A DNA stretch of 64,000 nucleotides. Source: Mercurialis annua (taxonomy: Eukaryota; Streptophyta; Magnoliopsida; Malpighiales; Euphorbiaceae). The translations under genes were made by a program, and so were the position numbers. Below, piece by piece: positions 55,133-64,000 of this stretch. Under the pieces are notes generated by a model. That model saw only the letters and a list, made by a program, of their open reading frames with translations. It was not told where the DNA came from and searched no databases. Every line of letters starts with the position of its first letter. Position 1 is the stretch's first letter. The stretch is taken from NCBI RefSeq assembly GCF_937616625.2, contig NC_065576.1:5830501-5894500 (forward strand). The letters are read 5' to 3'.

Positions 55133-55456
55133 ATGAATAAAGGGTCAACGCGCCTCTTGAACTTATAACACAGAGCCATTTAATCCAATATTTACTTTTT
55201 GAGCAATCAATCCCATGATTTATAATTTTAATACAAAAATAGATTTAATATAATTTTATCGCAATAATTAGAAAACTTTTTAATTAATTTTCATAACTCT
55301 CACTTTCGATTTCTATTTTACGTGTTTTAAAAATATAATTATGGAGTAATCTAATTTAAAAATGAAAAAATCTGGGGTTAGTTGTTTTGAAAAATAAAAA
55401 CTGAATTACGTGATCCAGTGATACAAGTTGAGGTGGCGCGTTGACCCTTTATTCAT
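55133..55456. mobile_element. MITE with long terminal inverted repeats
   Basis: 324 bp. Left end ATGAATAAAGGGTCAACGCG, right end its complement (CGCGTTGACCCTTTATTCAT). Flanked by TATCTA on both sides (55127-55132 and 55457-55462). Weaker symmetry continues inward about 90 bp per arm. No coding capacity. Whether the duplication is 6 or 7 bp depends on which end base is counted; superfamily not assigned. Confidence 0.8.
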
Positions 55457-55462
55457 TATCTA

Positions 55463-56345
55463 ACCGACGGAGTACAATTGTTAATTTTGGTGACATGGCA
55501 TCCCACTTGGACATCTATTGAATGTCTAGTCAAACTAAATCACACCACATATTATATGACTGACACATTACACCATCCAAATCAGCACCACCACACTTTC
55601 TTTTCTCCATATTTACTCTAATATCATCCAAATGGCCAAAATTACTAATCAATATTGCCAACGCCACCAGCAACAACCCGCCGCACATTGTCGTTGATTA
55701 ATCTTTATTACTTTTAAACATAATTAATAATTTTAATTTTTTGTCTATAGGAATTGATAAACTAAATCTACATTTAAAAAATATTATTAATTATGTTTAA
55801 AAAGTAAAAAATTTATTCAACTATAATAAATCAATATTTAAGAAAAACGATATGATTAAACAAAGAGTAAATGTCAAAGGGTGTATATATATATATATAT
55901 GGATATATATAACAAATGCAATTAAAAAATTGATTTCCGGAGAATTAAAGATTAAATCTTGAAAAAGAGAGAAATTGGAGGTGGTGGGGATAAACGGTGT
56001 TGGAGCAAGCTGATTGTTGGCGTCTGAATGTGTGCCAGAGCGAGGCTAACGATGGAGTGGAGGCTGATGGAAGCGAAGGAGACAGGATGCCTGACGACGG
56101 TGCAGACTTTGGTATCGGTGGTGATAAATGGTGAGTGGTTGATGAATAATAAAAAAGATAGGTTGTCATGTAAGTAAGAGAAAAAAAGAACAAAAAATTA
56201 TTTCTTTTGCTATAAATGTAAATCGACTGCTATAGTTTTGGGTGTTAATAGTTAGAATTTAATATTATCTATTATCGTTGCGGGACCTACATGTGTCCTT
56301 TAAAAGAGTTAATATCTTAAGGCATGAGTAAGAGCTCGCCACTAG
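55463..56345 (+). repeat. First copy of the CBF 3'-flank segment (no CBF gene)
   Basis: TGGCATCCCACTTGGACA at 55496-55513, followed by CACACCACAT and CACCACCACACTTTC, matches the downstream flanks of both CBF genes (59574 and 63277). A later block (55930-56160: GTTGGAGC, GAGCGAGGCT, GGTGATAAATGGTGAGTGGT) matches 61130-61300 downstream of the first CBF gene. So this is a third copy of the segment that lacks the gene. Confidence 0.8.
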
Positions 56346-57758
56346 GCTACACTATCTAGTTAACAAAGTATCATTTCACCCCCTTAATTTTTGTCAAAAT
56401 TTCAAAGAACAAATCAAAATTAGCAAACCTGTATTATTTATACCTTGAATTTGTGTTAATCGAATCAAAAATTCTCTTTTGCTGACGTGTCACCTTAATT
56501 AGAGAATGAGTTTCATAAAAATTATAATTTAATTTAATTAGTCATAATTAAATGCTAATTAATCATAGTTAAACTCTAATTAAAATATGGACTTTTTTTA
56601 AAAAAAATCTAAATTTTTTTTGATATTTTTTTGGTTTTCAGGTGCTCATCGCTTGAGAGGAGAAATTGCTCCTCCTCTTCTCAGAGGAGGAGCAGCAACT
56701 CCTCACCTGAGAAGCGAATTTCCTTAGGCAAGAATAGACCTGTTCATGGAATGGGCTCGGGCCAGGCCCGCTCTATTTTTTAATTTTTTTTATATAAGTT
56801 CAAGCCCTGTCCGAACCCGTCTGATCTTTTTATTTCCTATTCAAATCCAGTCTTAATACTATATTTTTGCAGAGTAGAACCGGATTTAAGACAAAAAAAT
56901 TAATTGCATAAGCCCAACTCTAAAGACCACATACCTAAATTTATAAACATGTCTAGACGAAAAGCAGATCTATTCTTTATTTTTGCGAGGAGCAGTCCTC
57001 GCCTGAGGACTCGCTCTTATCAATTTCAGACAAAAAATTAAAATCTAATAAAATAAATTATTAATTCTAAATATGTTTTATTTTCAATTTAAAATTTAAC
57101 TTTCAAATGACTGGTGTAATTATTAAATATTTTGAATGATTTTGATATTTATTAACATTTGACAATCTTATATCTTTATCAAGCGTTTAGAAAACAAACA
57201 AATTATATGAAAAATTAATTTAATTAAATAATTTATTTATTAAAAAACTGTAAACAATATTTGGTGCTTTTGACAATTTGATTTTTGACCTGCAAATATT
57301 TTAATAAAGTTAAAAGTTGAATTTATTAAATTATCAGTTGATTCTAACTTTAAAAATAGTTTGCAATTAGATACTCCAAATTACAATTTGACCTCTAATA
57401 TTTTATAAAAACTAAAATCACTATAGATTTATTATAAAAATTTAAAAACATTCAATAGAATCCAAATCGAATTGATTTTAAAAAAATTATTCATTGTAAA
57501 ATTAGATACTTTTTCTATATTAGGCATCAATTCATCCTTAGAAATCTTACATCAATATTACAATTATTACGATGGTGCGCGCAACCCATAAATTTTTCAA
57601 CATTGACCCAAAAACTACTCGAAATTGACTCGATTAATATCGAGTCTCGGTCAAGATTGTATTACTCGAGTTAATTATTAAGTCGAGTTCAAACTTCAAA
57701 ATATTATATTTGATGAGCTTACAAGCTAGGCTAATCAAAGTAAATACACACACACATA
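56346..57758. other. Intergenic stretch with GC-rich hairpins
   Basis: GCTCCTCCTC and GAGGAGGAGC form a perfect 10-bp stem (56668-56693, 6-nt loop), with the outer arms GAGGAG (56656) and CTCCTC (56700) continuing it. A second fold-back, GCGAGGA-GCAG-TCCTCGC, lies at 56985-57003. The rest is AT-rich without a gene. Confidence 0.6.
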
Positions 57759-57760
57759 TA

Positions 57761-58020
57761 CTCCCTCCGTCCCATTTTAAAAGTCCCATTTGACTTTACA
57801 CACAGATTAAGAAAACATTAATTATTTTTGTCTTTTTATGTTTTTTCATGTTTTGCCCCTATTAATGATAGTGGAATTTTCCATAGAACTATTTTAAGAT
57901 AACTAAAATAAGGGTAAAATAGGGTATTCAATGGAAAAGTACTCTAAAAATAGTAATGAGACTTTTTAAATGGGACATCCCAAAATAGAATATGAGACTT
58001 CTTAAACGGGACGGAGGGAG
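57761..58020. mobile_element. Stowaway-type MITE
   Basis: 260 bp, starts CTCCCTCCGTCCCATTTTAA and ends ...CGGGACGGAGGGAG, with TA on both sides (57759-57760 and 58021-58022). This is the canonical plant Stowaway (Tc1/mariner-derived) terminus and target. No coding capacity. It lies about 630 bp upstream of the first CBF gene. Confidence 0.95.
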
Positions 58021-58399
58021 TAATATATAATATTTATTTATATTAATTTTTTATTATTATTTAAACATATCACCGAAATAAAGTCGAGTAGAACTCGAGT
58101 CTCAAATATTCTAACGAGTTTTAACTCAAATTCCTAAAAAAAACTCGGTCGAATCCGAGTGAAAAGTTTCAAGTTTTGGAATCGAATCAAACTCTAATTC
58201 GACAGTATTTTAATTCGACTCGTCTCGATTACACCCGTAGCTCTCCTTTCATTTACGCAATATCAAATAAACGTAGGATCGAAAAAAAAAAACATTGGCA
58301 ACCAATTTACACATTTGAACTCTTTTTTACCCGGAATAGAAACGGAAAGCCCCTGAAACTTTAGGCTGACACAGACATCTAAATATTAATGTCTTTTGT

Positions 58400-58600
58400 A
58401 TGTTAGTCCATTTTCAGAAACTTTTCTATTGTCTTCTAGTAGGACTAAATATGAACCAAATAAACTTAAACTAGTATAAAGGTGAAAAAAGACACGTAAA
58501 AGGAAGCACACGTCACTAATTAAGTAAGTGAAGTAAATTAAATAGCGTTGGAAAACCAGCCTGGAAACGTGTTCTTTCATTTTCTCAGCCTATATATAAC
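58400..58600 (+). promoter_or_regulatory. Promoter of CBF copy 1, conserved with copy 2
   Basis: TATATATAAC at 58591-58600 is the likely TATA box, 50-60 bp before the ATG. GACACGTAAA (58491-58500, an ACGT core), TTTTCAGAAACTTTTC (about 58421) and AAGTGAAGTAAAT are shared in the same order with the upstream region of copy 2, so the duplication includes the promoter. Confidence 0.7.
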
Positions 58601-58650
58601 CAGTAAAACCAGTGATAAGTTATTTCATTTATCAACTGCTTTAGTTTTCA

Positions 58651-59265
58651 ATGGACCAACATAATTCTAATTCTAATTGGTCATCATCATCGTCACTTGA
58701 CTTTCCTGATAAAGAACTCACACTGGCTTCCAGTAGTCCGAAGAAGCCTGCGGGCCGAAAGAAGTTTAAGGAGACGAGGCATCCTGTTTATCGCGGAGTT
58801 CGTTTGAGAGAATCCGGAAAATGGGTGTGCGAAGTGAGGGAGCCGAACAAAAAAACAAGAATCTGGTTAGGCACTTTCGCAACAGCCGAACAGGCAGCTC
58901 GAGCTCATGACGTTGCTGCTTTAGCACTCAGAGGACGTTCTGCTTGCTTGAATTTTGCTGACTCGTCGTGGCGTTTGCCAATTCCAGCTTCGAGTGATCC
59001 GAAAGATATTCAGAAGGCCGCGGCCGAAGCAGCAAAGGCGTTTGAGCCAATGGAGACGAAAGCAAATGAGTCCGAACATGAAAATAACTCCGGCGCATCG
59101 GAAAATGTGGTTTATATGGATGAAGAGGCGGTTTTTGGAATGCCGGGATTGTTAACAGATATGGCGGAAGCAATGCTATTGTCTCCGCCGCCGTGCCTAC
59201 CCGGTATCGGGGAGGAGGTAGAAACGTACGAAGCGGATGTGTCATTATGGAGTTTTTCCGTATGA
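58651..59265 (+). CDS. CBF/DREB1-type AP2/ERF transcription factor, copy 1
   Basis: 204 residues, intronless, as usual for the family. The AP2 domain (about 46-103) is preceded by the CBF signature [16 protein letters not shown] (30-45) and followed by DSSWR (104-108, DSAWR in most members). The AP2 domain shows the DREB-type Val and Glu in WVCEVREP. The C-terminus is acidic and ends DVSLWSFSV, matching the LWSY-type activation motif. Such factors bind CCGAC (CRT/DRE) elements and activate cold and dehydration genes in the nucleus. It is about 80% alike with copy 2 at 62464. The ATG at 58651 gives MDQHNS, parallel to MDQSFW of copy 2. All key residues intact, so likely functional. Confidence 0.95.
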   Translation: MDQHNSNSNWSSSSSLDFPDKELTLASSSPKKPAGRKKFKETRHPVYRGVRLRESGKWVCEVREPNKKTRIWLGTFATAEQAARAHDVAALALRGRSACLNFADSSWRLPIPASSDPKDIQKAAAEAAKAFEPMETKANESEHENNSGASENVVYMDEEAVFGMPGLLTDMAEAMLLSPPPCLPGIGEEVETYEADVSLWSFSV

Positions 59266-59573
59266 TTGGTATTTATAAAAGAGGTCTTATGGATGAGAAA
59301 AAGGAAAGGTTAAGAAAGAAGTTGGGCGTAGCGTACTCAAATGTTTTTGAATAGTATGGCAAACCAAGCAATTATTCCAATTGTGTGGCTCCTACCTTAT
59401 TCTGAATGGGTGGTGTCAATTCTTGCAAACTTCACTTTAAAGCCAAGCCCTTATATTTTGGACTATCTAAGCTGAGCTTAACTCCAAAAGAAAATGATGC
59501 GACGTTTTTCGTGGAAAAGATATTTATAATTTTTGAGATATTTTCGTGGAAAGATAATAATTTTAGTGATGTG

Positions 59574-61510
59574 GCATCCCACTTGGACACTTGACTGGAC
59601 GTGTCATATTTAAGACACACCACATGTTGTATGAGTACCACGTTGCACCATCAAAACCACCAAAATCACCATCACACTTTATTTTTCTTCGTACTCACCC
59701 TCACATCATCCAAACGATCAAATTACTAATTACCGCCTACACCACTATCATCTGGACTCCAACCTAAAAAGATTGAAAATTTCAGATGGCCTATTTTAAA
59801 AATTAAATGGTGGTGAATATGGTGAAATTTTGGTAACTTAAAACCTCTCTTTTAAAAAGAAAAACCACCTATAACATTTTTGGGAAGGTTTGTAGGGGCT
59901 GTCATAACTGTCCCTACACAAAAAAAAACATATACTTTTATTCTTTTTTAATTTTTTTTAGTTAGGAGGGTCTGCCGACCTTTTTGACCCCCTGGATCAG
60001 CCCCTGGACATTGTTATTCATTGTCGTGAATTAAATTTTTATTACTTTTAAAAATAACTAATAATAACAATTTTATAAAATTTATCTTAAGGTTCATATA
60101 TTGTTTTTATTTTCGTCTCTAAACGTTTTTGTTTTTCTATTTGATCCTTATATTTTTAAAAACAAACTTATGAGCTTTTTTATTAATAAAAGTGCGAAAG
60201 TGTGTGAGGTCAAATAAAATTATTTTTAAAAGTATATAAATTAAGTAAAAAAGTAAAGGAATTTTATAAAATTATTTTCGAAAATATAAAAATTAAGTAA
60301 GAAACATAAACGCATAAAAACGAAATAAAAAAAATAAAAAGTACAGAAAACTTAGGATATGTTAAACCTAATAACCTTTATCTATATAAAAATTAATAAA
60401 GTATATTTCTATTAATTATATCTAATAGTAATAGATTTATTCAATATTAATAAATTATTACATTTAAACTCAAAAATTATGATTAAATAAATGCTATATT
60501 TATTCAAAAATAAATGTAATGTTAATCAACAAATACTATTAATAATTTTACTTTCATATAACATTTATTTTTAATATAAAAAGAAGTACAATTGAAAAAT
60601 CTACAAGAAATTTTGCAAGTCGGAGAGCAGAGAATACGCTTTTAGATGCATCGAATCAATCGCTTTCCGAATAACCTTCGTCGAAGATGGGCTAACTCTC
60701 ATATCAATCACGAGAAGAGAGGAAAAAACCATACCTTAAATAAACAAGAGTTATATGAGCAGATGTTGCTGAGTAAGCGTACTATACATGATGGTAATTA
60801 TGTGCTGACATAAACTTTTGAGACCAGAGTTTTTCCTTCCGCAAGGGACCTATCCGACTCGAATGAGGATCAATCTAAATGTGTAAGGGTTAAAGGTGTC
60901 ATTTCATGGTTCGAACCCGTTCAGGTTGCCTCATGGAATTACCAAAAAAAATCTATAAGAAATATGCTGACACCAACCTCTATCAGTCAGTACCACTACT
61001 GTCACTTCTTCAATCGCCATTGTCGACATATGAACCCTAAATAAAGAACGACTCGCAAATTCATATCTAAATATTTATACATAAGAAAAAAAATACGAAC
61101 GAAAATAATGATTTTGAAAAAAATTAAAAATTGAATCTTGAGTAGAGAAATTTGCAGCGTTGGAGCGAGACGGTTGAGGTGCGTACTGAGCGAGGCTGAC
61201 AGACAACCACTTAATGCGTGCTGGAGCGACGGAATTGAGGCTTACAGAGGCGGAGGAGACGGTGCTAGATGGTGAGTGGTTGATAAATGGTGAGAAAAGA
61301 GCGGTTGTGAGAGAAAAAAAATTTAAAATTTTATGGTGAAAGAGGAGCTTAAAGGAGAGATAAAATTGTTAGAGAGACACATAATTAAAACTTTGGATGA
61401 TTAATTAAGAAAATGCAAAGAAAAATGTTAATTTTTTTAAAAGAAATATAATTGGCTCGTATGTCGGCAAATAAAGTATAAAAGTTATATCCACATCATT
61501 TAAACTAACA
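59574..61510 (+). repeat. Second copy of the CBF 3'-flank segment, with insertions
   Basis: Starts at GTGGCATCCCACTTGGACAC and runs to about 61300-61500, where it matches the first copy (GAGCGAGGCTGAC, GGTGAGTGGTTGATAAATGG). Compared with copies 1 and 3 it carries two extra blocks: about 59757-60010 (ending GGATCAGCCCCTGGACA) and 60612-60946, the latter a retroposon. Confidence 0.75.
60595..60963 (+). mobile_element. Retroposon (SINE-like) with 17-bp target duplication
   Basis: AAAAATCTACAAGAAAT (60595-60611) recurs as AAAAATCTATAAGAAAT (60947-60963) around a 335-bp insert that is absent from the third flank copy (near 63830). The insert ends in an A-run after TCATGGAATTACC and has a B-box-like GGTTCGAACCC at 60908-60918. 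A long target duplication plus A-tail means LINE-machinery insertion. The 5' half (60612-60800) is not tRNA-like and unassigned. Confidence 0.7.
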
Positions 61511-62220
61511 ATGTTAGTAATTAGACATTAAGGATGGTTTTGGTACGTTTTCCGACATGACCCGTTTTCATGACACCAGATTAAGCAATGTTTAGATTGA
61601 GCTTATATGAATTTGGATTATAAACGGGTCAATCCGTTCATGATAAGATTAAATGGCAGACTAAATCTATCTAACCCGTTTAAGACATGTTAAACACACG
61701 TTTAAACCTGCTTATTAATTAATTATATTATTATATGTGATCAAATACACATAGTTTATTAATTGCTATTTGTTGTAATAAGATTTATAGTTATTTTAGA
61801 ATTGTTGTTTGTTTATACTTATTTAATTAAAAATGTGTTAAATAGGTTAAATATATTATTCAAGAACATGTACATCAAATTAACATGCGATCTATTTTAC
61901 CATGTTTTAGTAAACGGGTCAGACAGTTCAACATATTTTAACCGGTTCAATAAACATGTCGTAGTTGAGTTTGACATTTTAATACGATTAATTAAACGGT
62001 TTATGTTTTGAATTAAAAAATATGTCTATTTAAAATACACGATAATATTTATGATATGGTAACACGAATTGTCAATCCAATTAGTAAACGAATCGAGCTC
62101 GTATTTGACAGTTTTCCACTCAATTGTTCAATAAAAATAAATGCAGGATAGTGAAAAACAAATATCGACGATGACTTGACGCATTTGAACTGTTTTACCG
62201 GAAAAACCTGAACCTGTCCG
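61511..62220. other. Dispersed-repeat sequence upstream of CBF copy 2
   Basis: 61555-62110 has many AACGGGTCA/GACCCGTTT and TTAACCGGTTC motifs in both directions, typical of a decayed fold-back repeat also glimpsed at 12660-12920. The 82-codon ORF at 61763 runs through it and I do not call it a gene. Confidence 0.45.
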
Positions 62221-62264
62221 CTGACGCTGACAACTAAAAGTTAATAAGATTTTTTGTATCTTAA

Positions 62265-62420
62265 TTATTCATTTTCAGAAACTTTTCCATGCATTGGCTT
62301 CTAGTAAACTACACTAGAATTTAAAATAGGCAAGGTGAAAAAGGACACGTAAAAAAGGAAGCCCACACTCTCCCAATAAGTGAAGTGAAGTAAATAACGT
62401 GTTATTTCATCATATAAATA
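62265..62420 (+). promoter_or_regulatory. Promoter of CBF copy 2
   Basis: TATAAATA at 62413-62420 lies about 45 bp before the ATG. GACACGTAAA (62344-62353) and TTTTCAGAAACTTTTCC (about 62272) occur in the same order as upstream of copy 1. The TATA box differs in sequence from copy 1 while its distance is similar. Confidence 0.7.
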
Positions 62421-62463
62421 AAACCAAAGATATGTTATTAATTTCATTTATCAAATACTAAAA

Positions 62464-63087
62464 ATGGATCAATCTTTTTGGTCATCATCATCGCTCGACT
62501 TTCTTAATATAGCATCTTCATCTTCCGATGAAGAACAACACCTGTTGGCATCCAGTAATCCCAAGAAGCGTGCCGGGCGGAAGAAGTTTAGGGAGACGAG
62601 ACATCCTGTTTTTCGCGGAGTTCGTCTAAGGGATTCCGGAAAATGGGTTTGCGAGGTCCGAGAGCCTAACAAGAAAACAAGAATTTGGTTAGGAACTCAC
62701 GCAACAGCCGAAATGGCAGCTCGAGCTCACGACGTTGCTGCTTTAGCACTCAGAGGACGGTCGGCTTGCTTGAATTTTGCTGACTCGTCGTGGCGGCTGC
62801 CAATTCCTACTTCGGGTGATTCTAAAGATATTCAAAAGGCCGCGGCCGAAGCAGCAAAGGCGTTTGAGCCAAAGGAGATGAAAGAAGACGAGTCCGAACA
62901 TGAAAATAACTCGGGTGTATCGGAAAATGTGGTTTATTTGGACGAAGAGGCATTTTTTAGAATGCCGGGATTGTTAGTAGATATGGCGGAAGCAATGCTA
63001 CTGTCTCCGCCGCCGTGCCTAGCGGATAACAGGGAGGAGGTAGAAACATATGCAGCGGATGTATCATTATGGAGTTTTTCCATATAA
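62464..63087 (+). CDS. CBF/DREB1-type AP2/ERF transcription factor, copy 2
   Basis: 207 residues, intronless. Signature [16 protein letters not shown] at 33-48, AP2 domain about 49-106, DSSWR at 107-111, acidic C-terminus ending DVSLWSFSI. Same family role as copy 1: CRT/DRE-binding activator of stress genes. Differences from copy 1 are concentrated in the N-terminal Ser-rich part (extra SSSDEEQHL) and in the C-terminal acidic region. Within the AP2 domain changes are few (for example TFATAEQ to THATAEM). The AP2 domains are otherwise nearly identical, which indicates a recent or constrained tandem duplication. The gene lies 3.2 kb downstream of copy 1 in the same orientation. Confidence 0.95.
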   Translation: MDQSFWSSSSLDFLNIASSSSDEEQHLLASSNPKKRAGRKKFRETRHPVFRGVRLRDSGKWVCEVREPNKKTRIWLGTHATAEMAARAHDVAALALRGRSACLNFADSSWRLPIPTSGDSKDIQKAAAEAAKAFEPKEMKEDESEHENNSGVSENVVYLDEEAFFRMPGLLVDMAEAMLLSPPPCLADNREEVETYAADVSLWSFSI

Positions 63088-64000
63088 TTGTTGTATTACA
63101 AGTTCACTGTACAGTACTCAAATTTTTGAATAGTATGCCAACAAGATAGTCCAAATTTCCAATTGTGTGGCTACTACAGTCTGCTGAATACATGGCGTCA
63201 ATTCTTGCAAGCCTCACTATAAGCCAAGCCCCTATATTTGTTCAAAGATATTTATCATTAACACTGTTAGTGACGTGTCATCCCACTTGGACACCTACTA
63301 GACGTAACGTCTAGTCACACTAACCACATCACTGTCATATCACACGTTATATAAGTGCCACGTTGCATCATTAAAAACACCAGAATCACCCTCATACTTT
63401 CCTTTGCCATCTATTTTTTCATTAACACTGTTAGTTTTAGTGGTGTGTCATCAAAATCACCCTCACACTTTCCTTTTCTTCATACCCATCCTTGCATTAT
63501 CCTAACGACCAAAACTACTAACCACCGCACTATCAACCACCGCTACTCATTACCGTTAATTTAATTTTTATAATTTTTAAAAATAATCGAAAATTGTAAT
63601 TTATATCTATATGAAAATATATAAACTATGTTTACATTTAATGATATAATTTTATTATTTAATAATAATAAAATTAATTAATCTTAATAAAATTTTATAT
63701 TTAAAATAAAAAATATGATTAAACAAATGCTATATTTATTCAATAATATATGTAATTTTGATTAACAAATATTAATAATTCTAGTTTACATAACAATTAT
63801 TTTCAATGCAAAAAAGTGTATAATTAACAAAAATTTACAGAAAATATGTTGCCACAGGCCTGCCGAATGCTACCCCTGCTGCCGCTTCCTCAACCGCCAT
63901 CGCCGGCATATGAAACTCTAACTGAAAAATGATTAATTTGCAGATCCAAATTTAAAAAAATACAAAAAAGTAATTGTAAACTAAGAAATTGATTTTGTCA
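63088..64000 (+). repeat. Third copy of the CBF 3'-flank segment, runs off the window
   Basis: GTGTCATCCCACTTGGACAC at 63276-63295 and following match 59574 and 55496. It has its own internal duplication: TCATTAACACTGTTAG occurs at about 63255 and again at 63419. The block near 63830-63960 (CTTCCTCAACCGCCATCGCC) matches 60995-61025 (CTTCTTCAATCGCCATTG). No gene within it; more family members may follow to the right. Confidence 0.75.

Noticed and set aside
61763..62011. 82-codon Phe/Ile/Leu-rich ORF
   Set aside because: It runs through a dispersed repeat with AACGGGTCA motifs, and its hydrophobic composition is what AT-rich repeat DNA gives.

Overview
The window is nuclear DNA of a eudicot plant. 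It is AT-rich, retrotransposons of plant lineages fill much of it, and the few host genes belong to plant families: a group-S bZIP factor, an IPFSWEDSPG (DUF688-type) protein, an intron-containing organellar ribosomal protein bL17, and two tandem CBF/DREB1 AP2/ERF factors. Plant telomere-like TTTAGGG tracts and Stowaway- and CACTA-type elements agree with this. I cannot name the species.

Layout. 1-7.4 kb is a nest of retroelements: a gag-only Ty3 element on the minus strand (gag, initiator-Met primer site, 2.1-kb LTR) sits in an Athila/Tat-type LTR, which itself lies in a TRIM element. 9.15-11.39 kb is a 5'-truncated LINE with an 18-bp target duplication, and 12.3-12.6 kb a small CACTA element. 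13.5-26.0 kb is a complete Athila-type Ty3 retrotransposon on the minus strand (1456-bp LTRs differing at two bases, AGGCA target duplication, tRNA-Asp primer site, uninterrupted gag-pol, extra 3' ORF). A solo TRIM LTR follows at 26.5 kb. 26.7-39.6 kb is mostly AT-rich with MITE and fold-back elements and the bZIP gene (34.25-34.86 kb). 39.6-45.0 kb is a nearly full-length LINE with two in-frame stops in ORF2. 45.4-47.1 kb holds a 30-bp minisatellite, a degenerate telomere-like tract and an LTR fragment. The DUF688-type gene is at 47.9-48.4 kb. The bL17 gene (six coding exons, minus strand, 50.9-53.2 kb) shares a site II/telo-box promoter with what looks like a two-unit C/D snoRNA gene on the plus strand (53.57-53.86 kb). 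55.5-64 kb is a segmental tandem array: the 3' flank is present three times, the CBF/DREB1 gene twice.

The most unusual signal is a set of short GC-rich palindromes clustered in the LTRs of at least three different Ty3 elements. In the intact Athila-type element the 14-bp palindrome GGCTCGATCGAGCC occurs 13 times, in doublets with a 31-bp repeat distance (30 bp where the doublet lies in frame inside the polyprotein gene). The gag-only element has seven copies of an 18-bp palindrome in its U3 at alternating 21/24-bp steps, and the old Athila-like LTR has two longer palindromes built on GTGTGCG. The other item most worth testing is the divergent ribosomal-protein/snoRNA locus.
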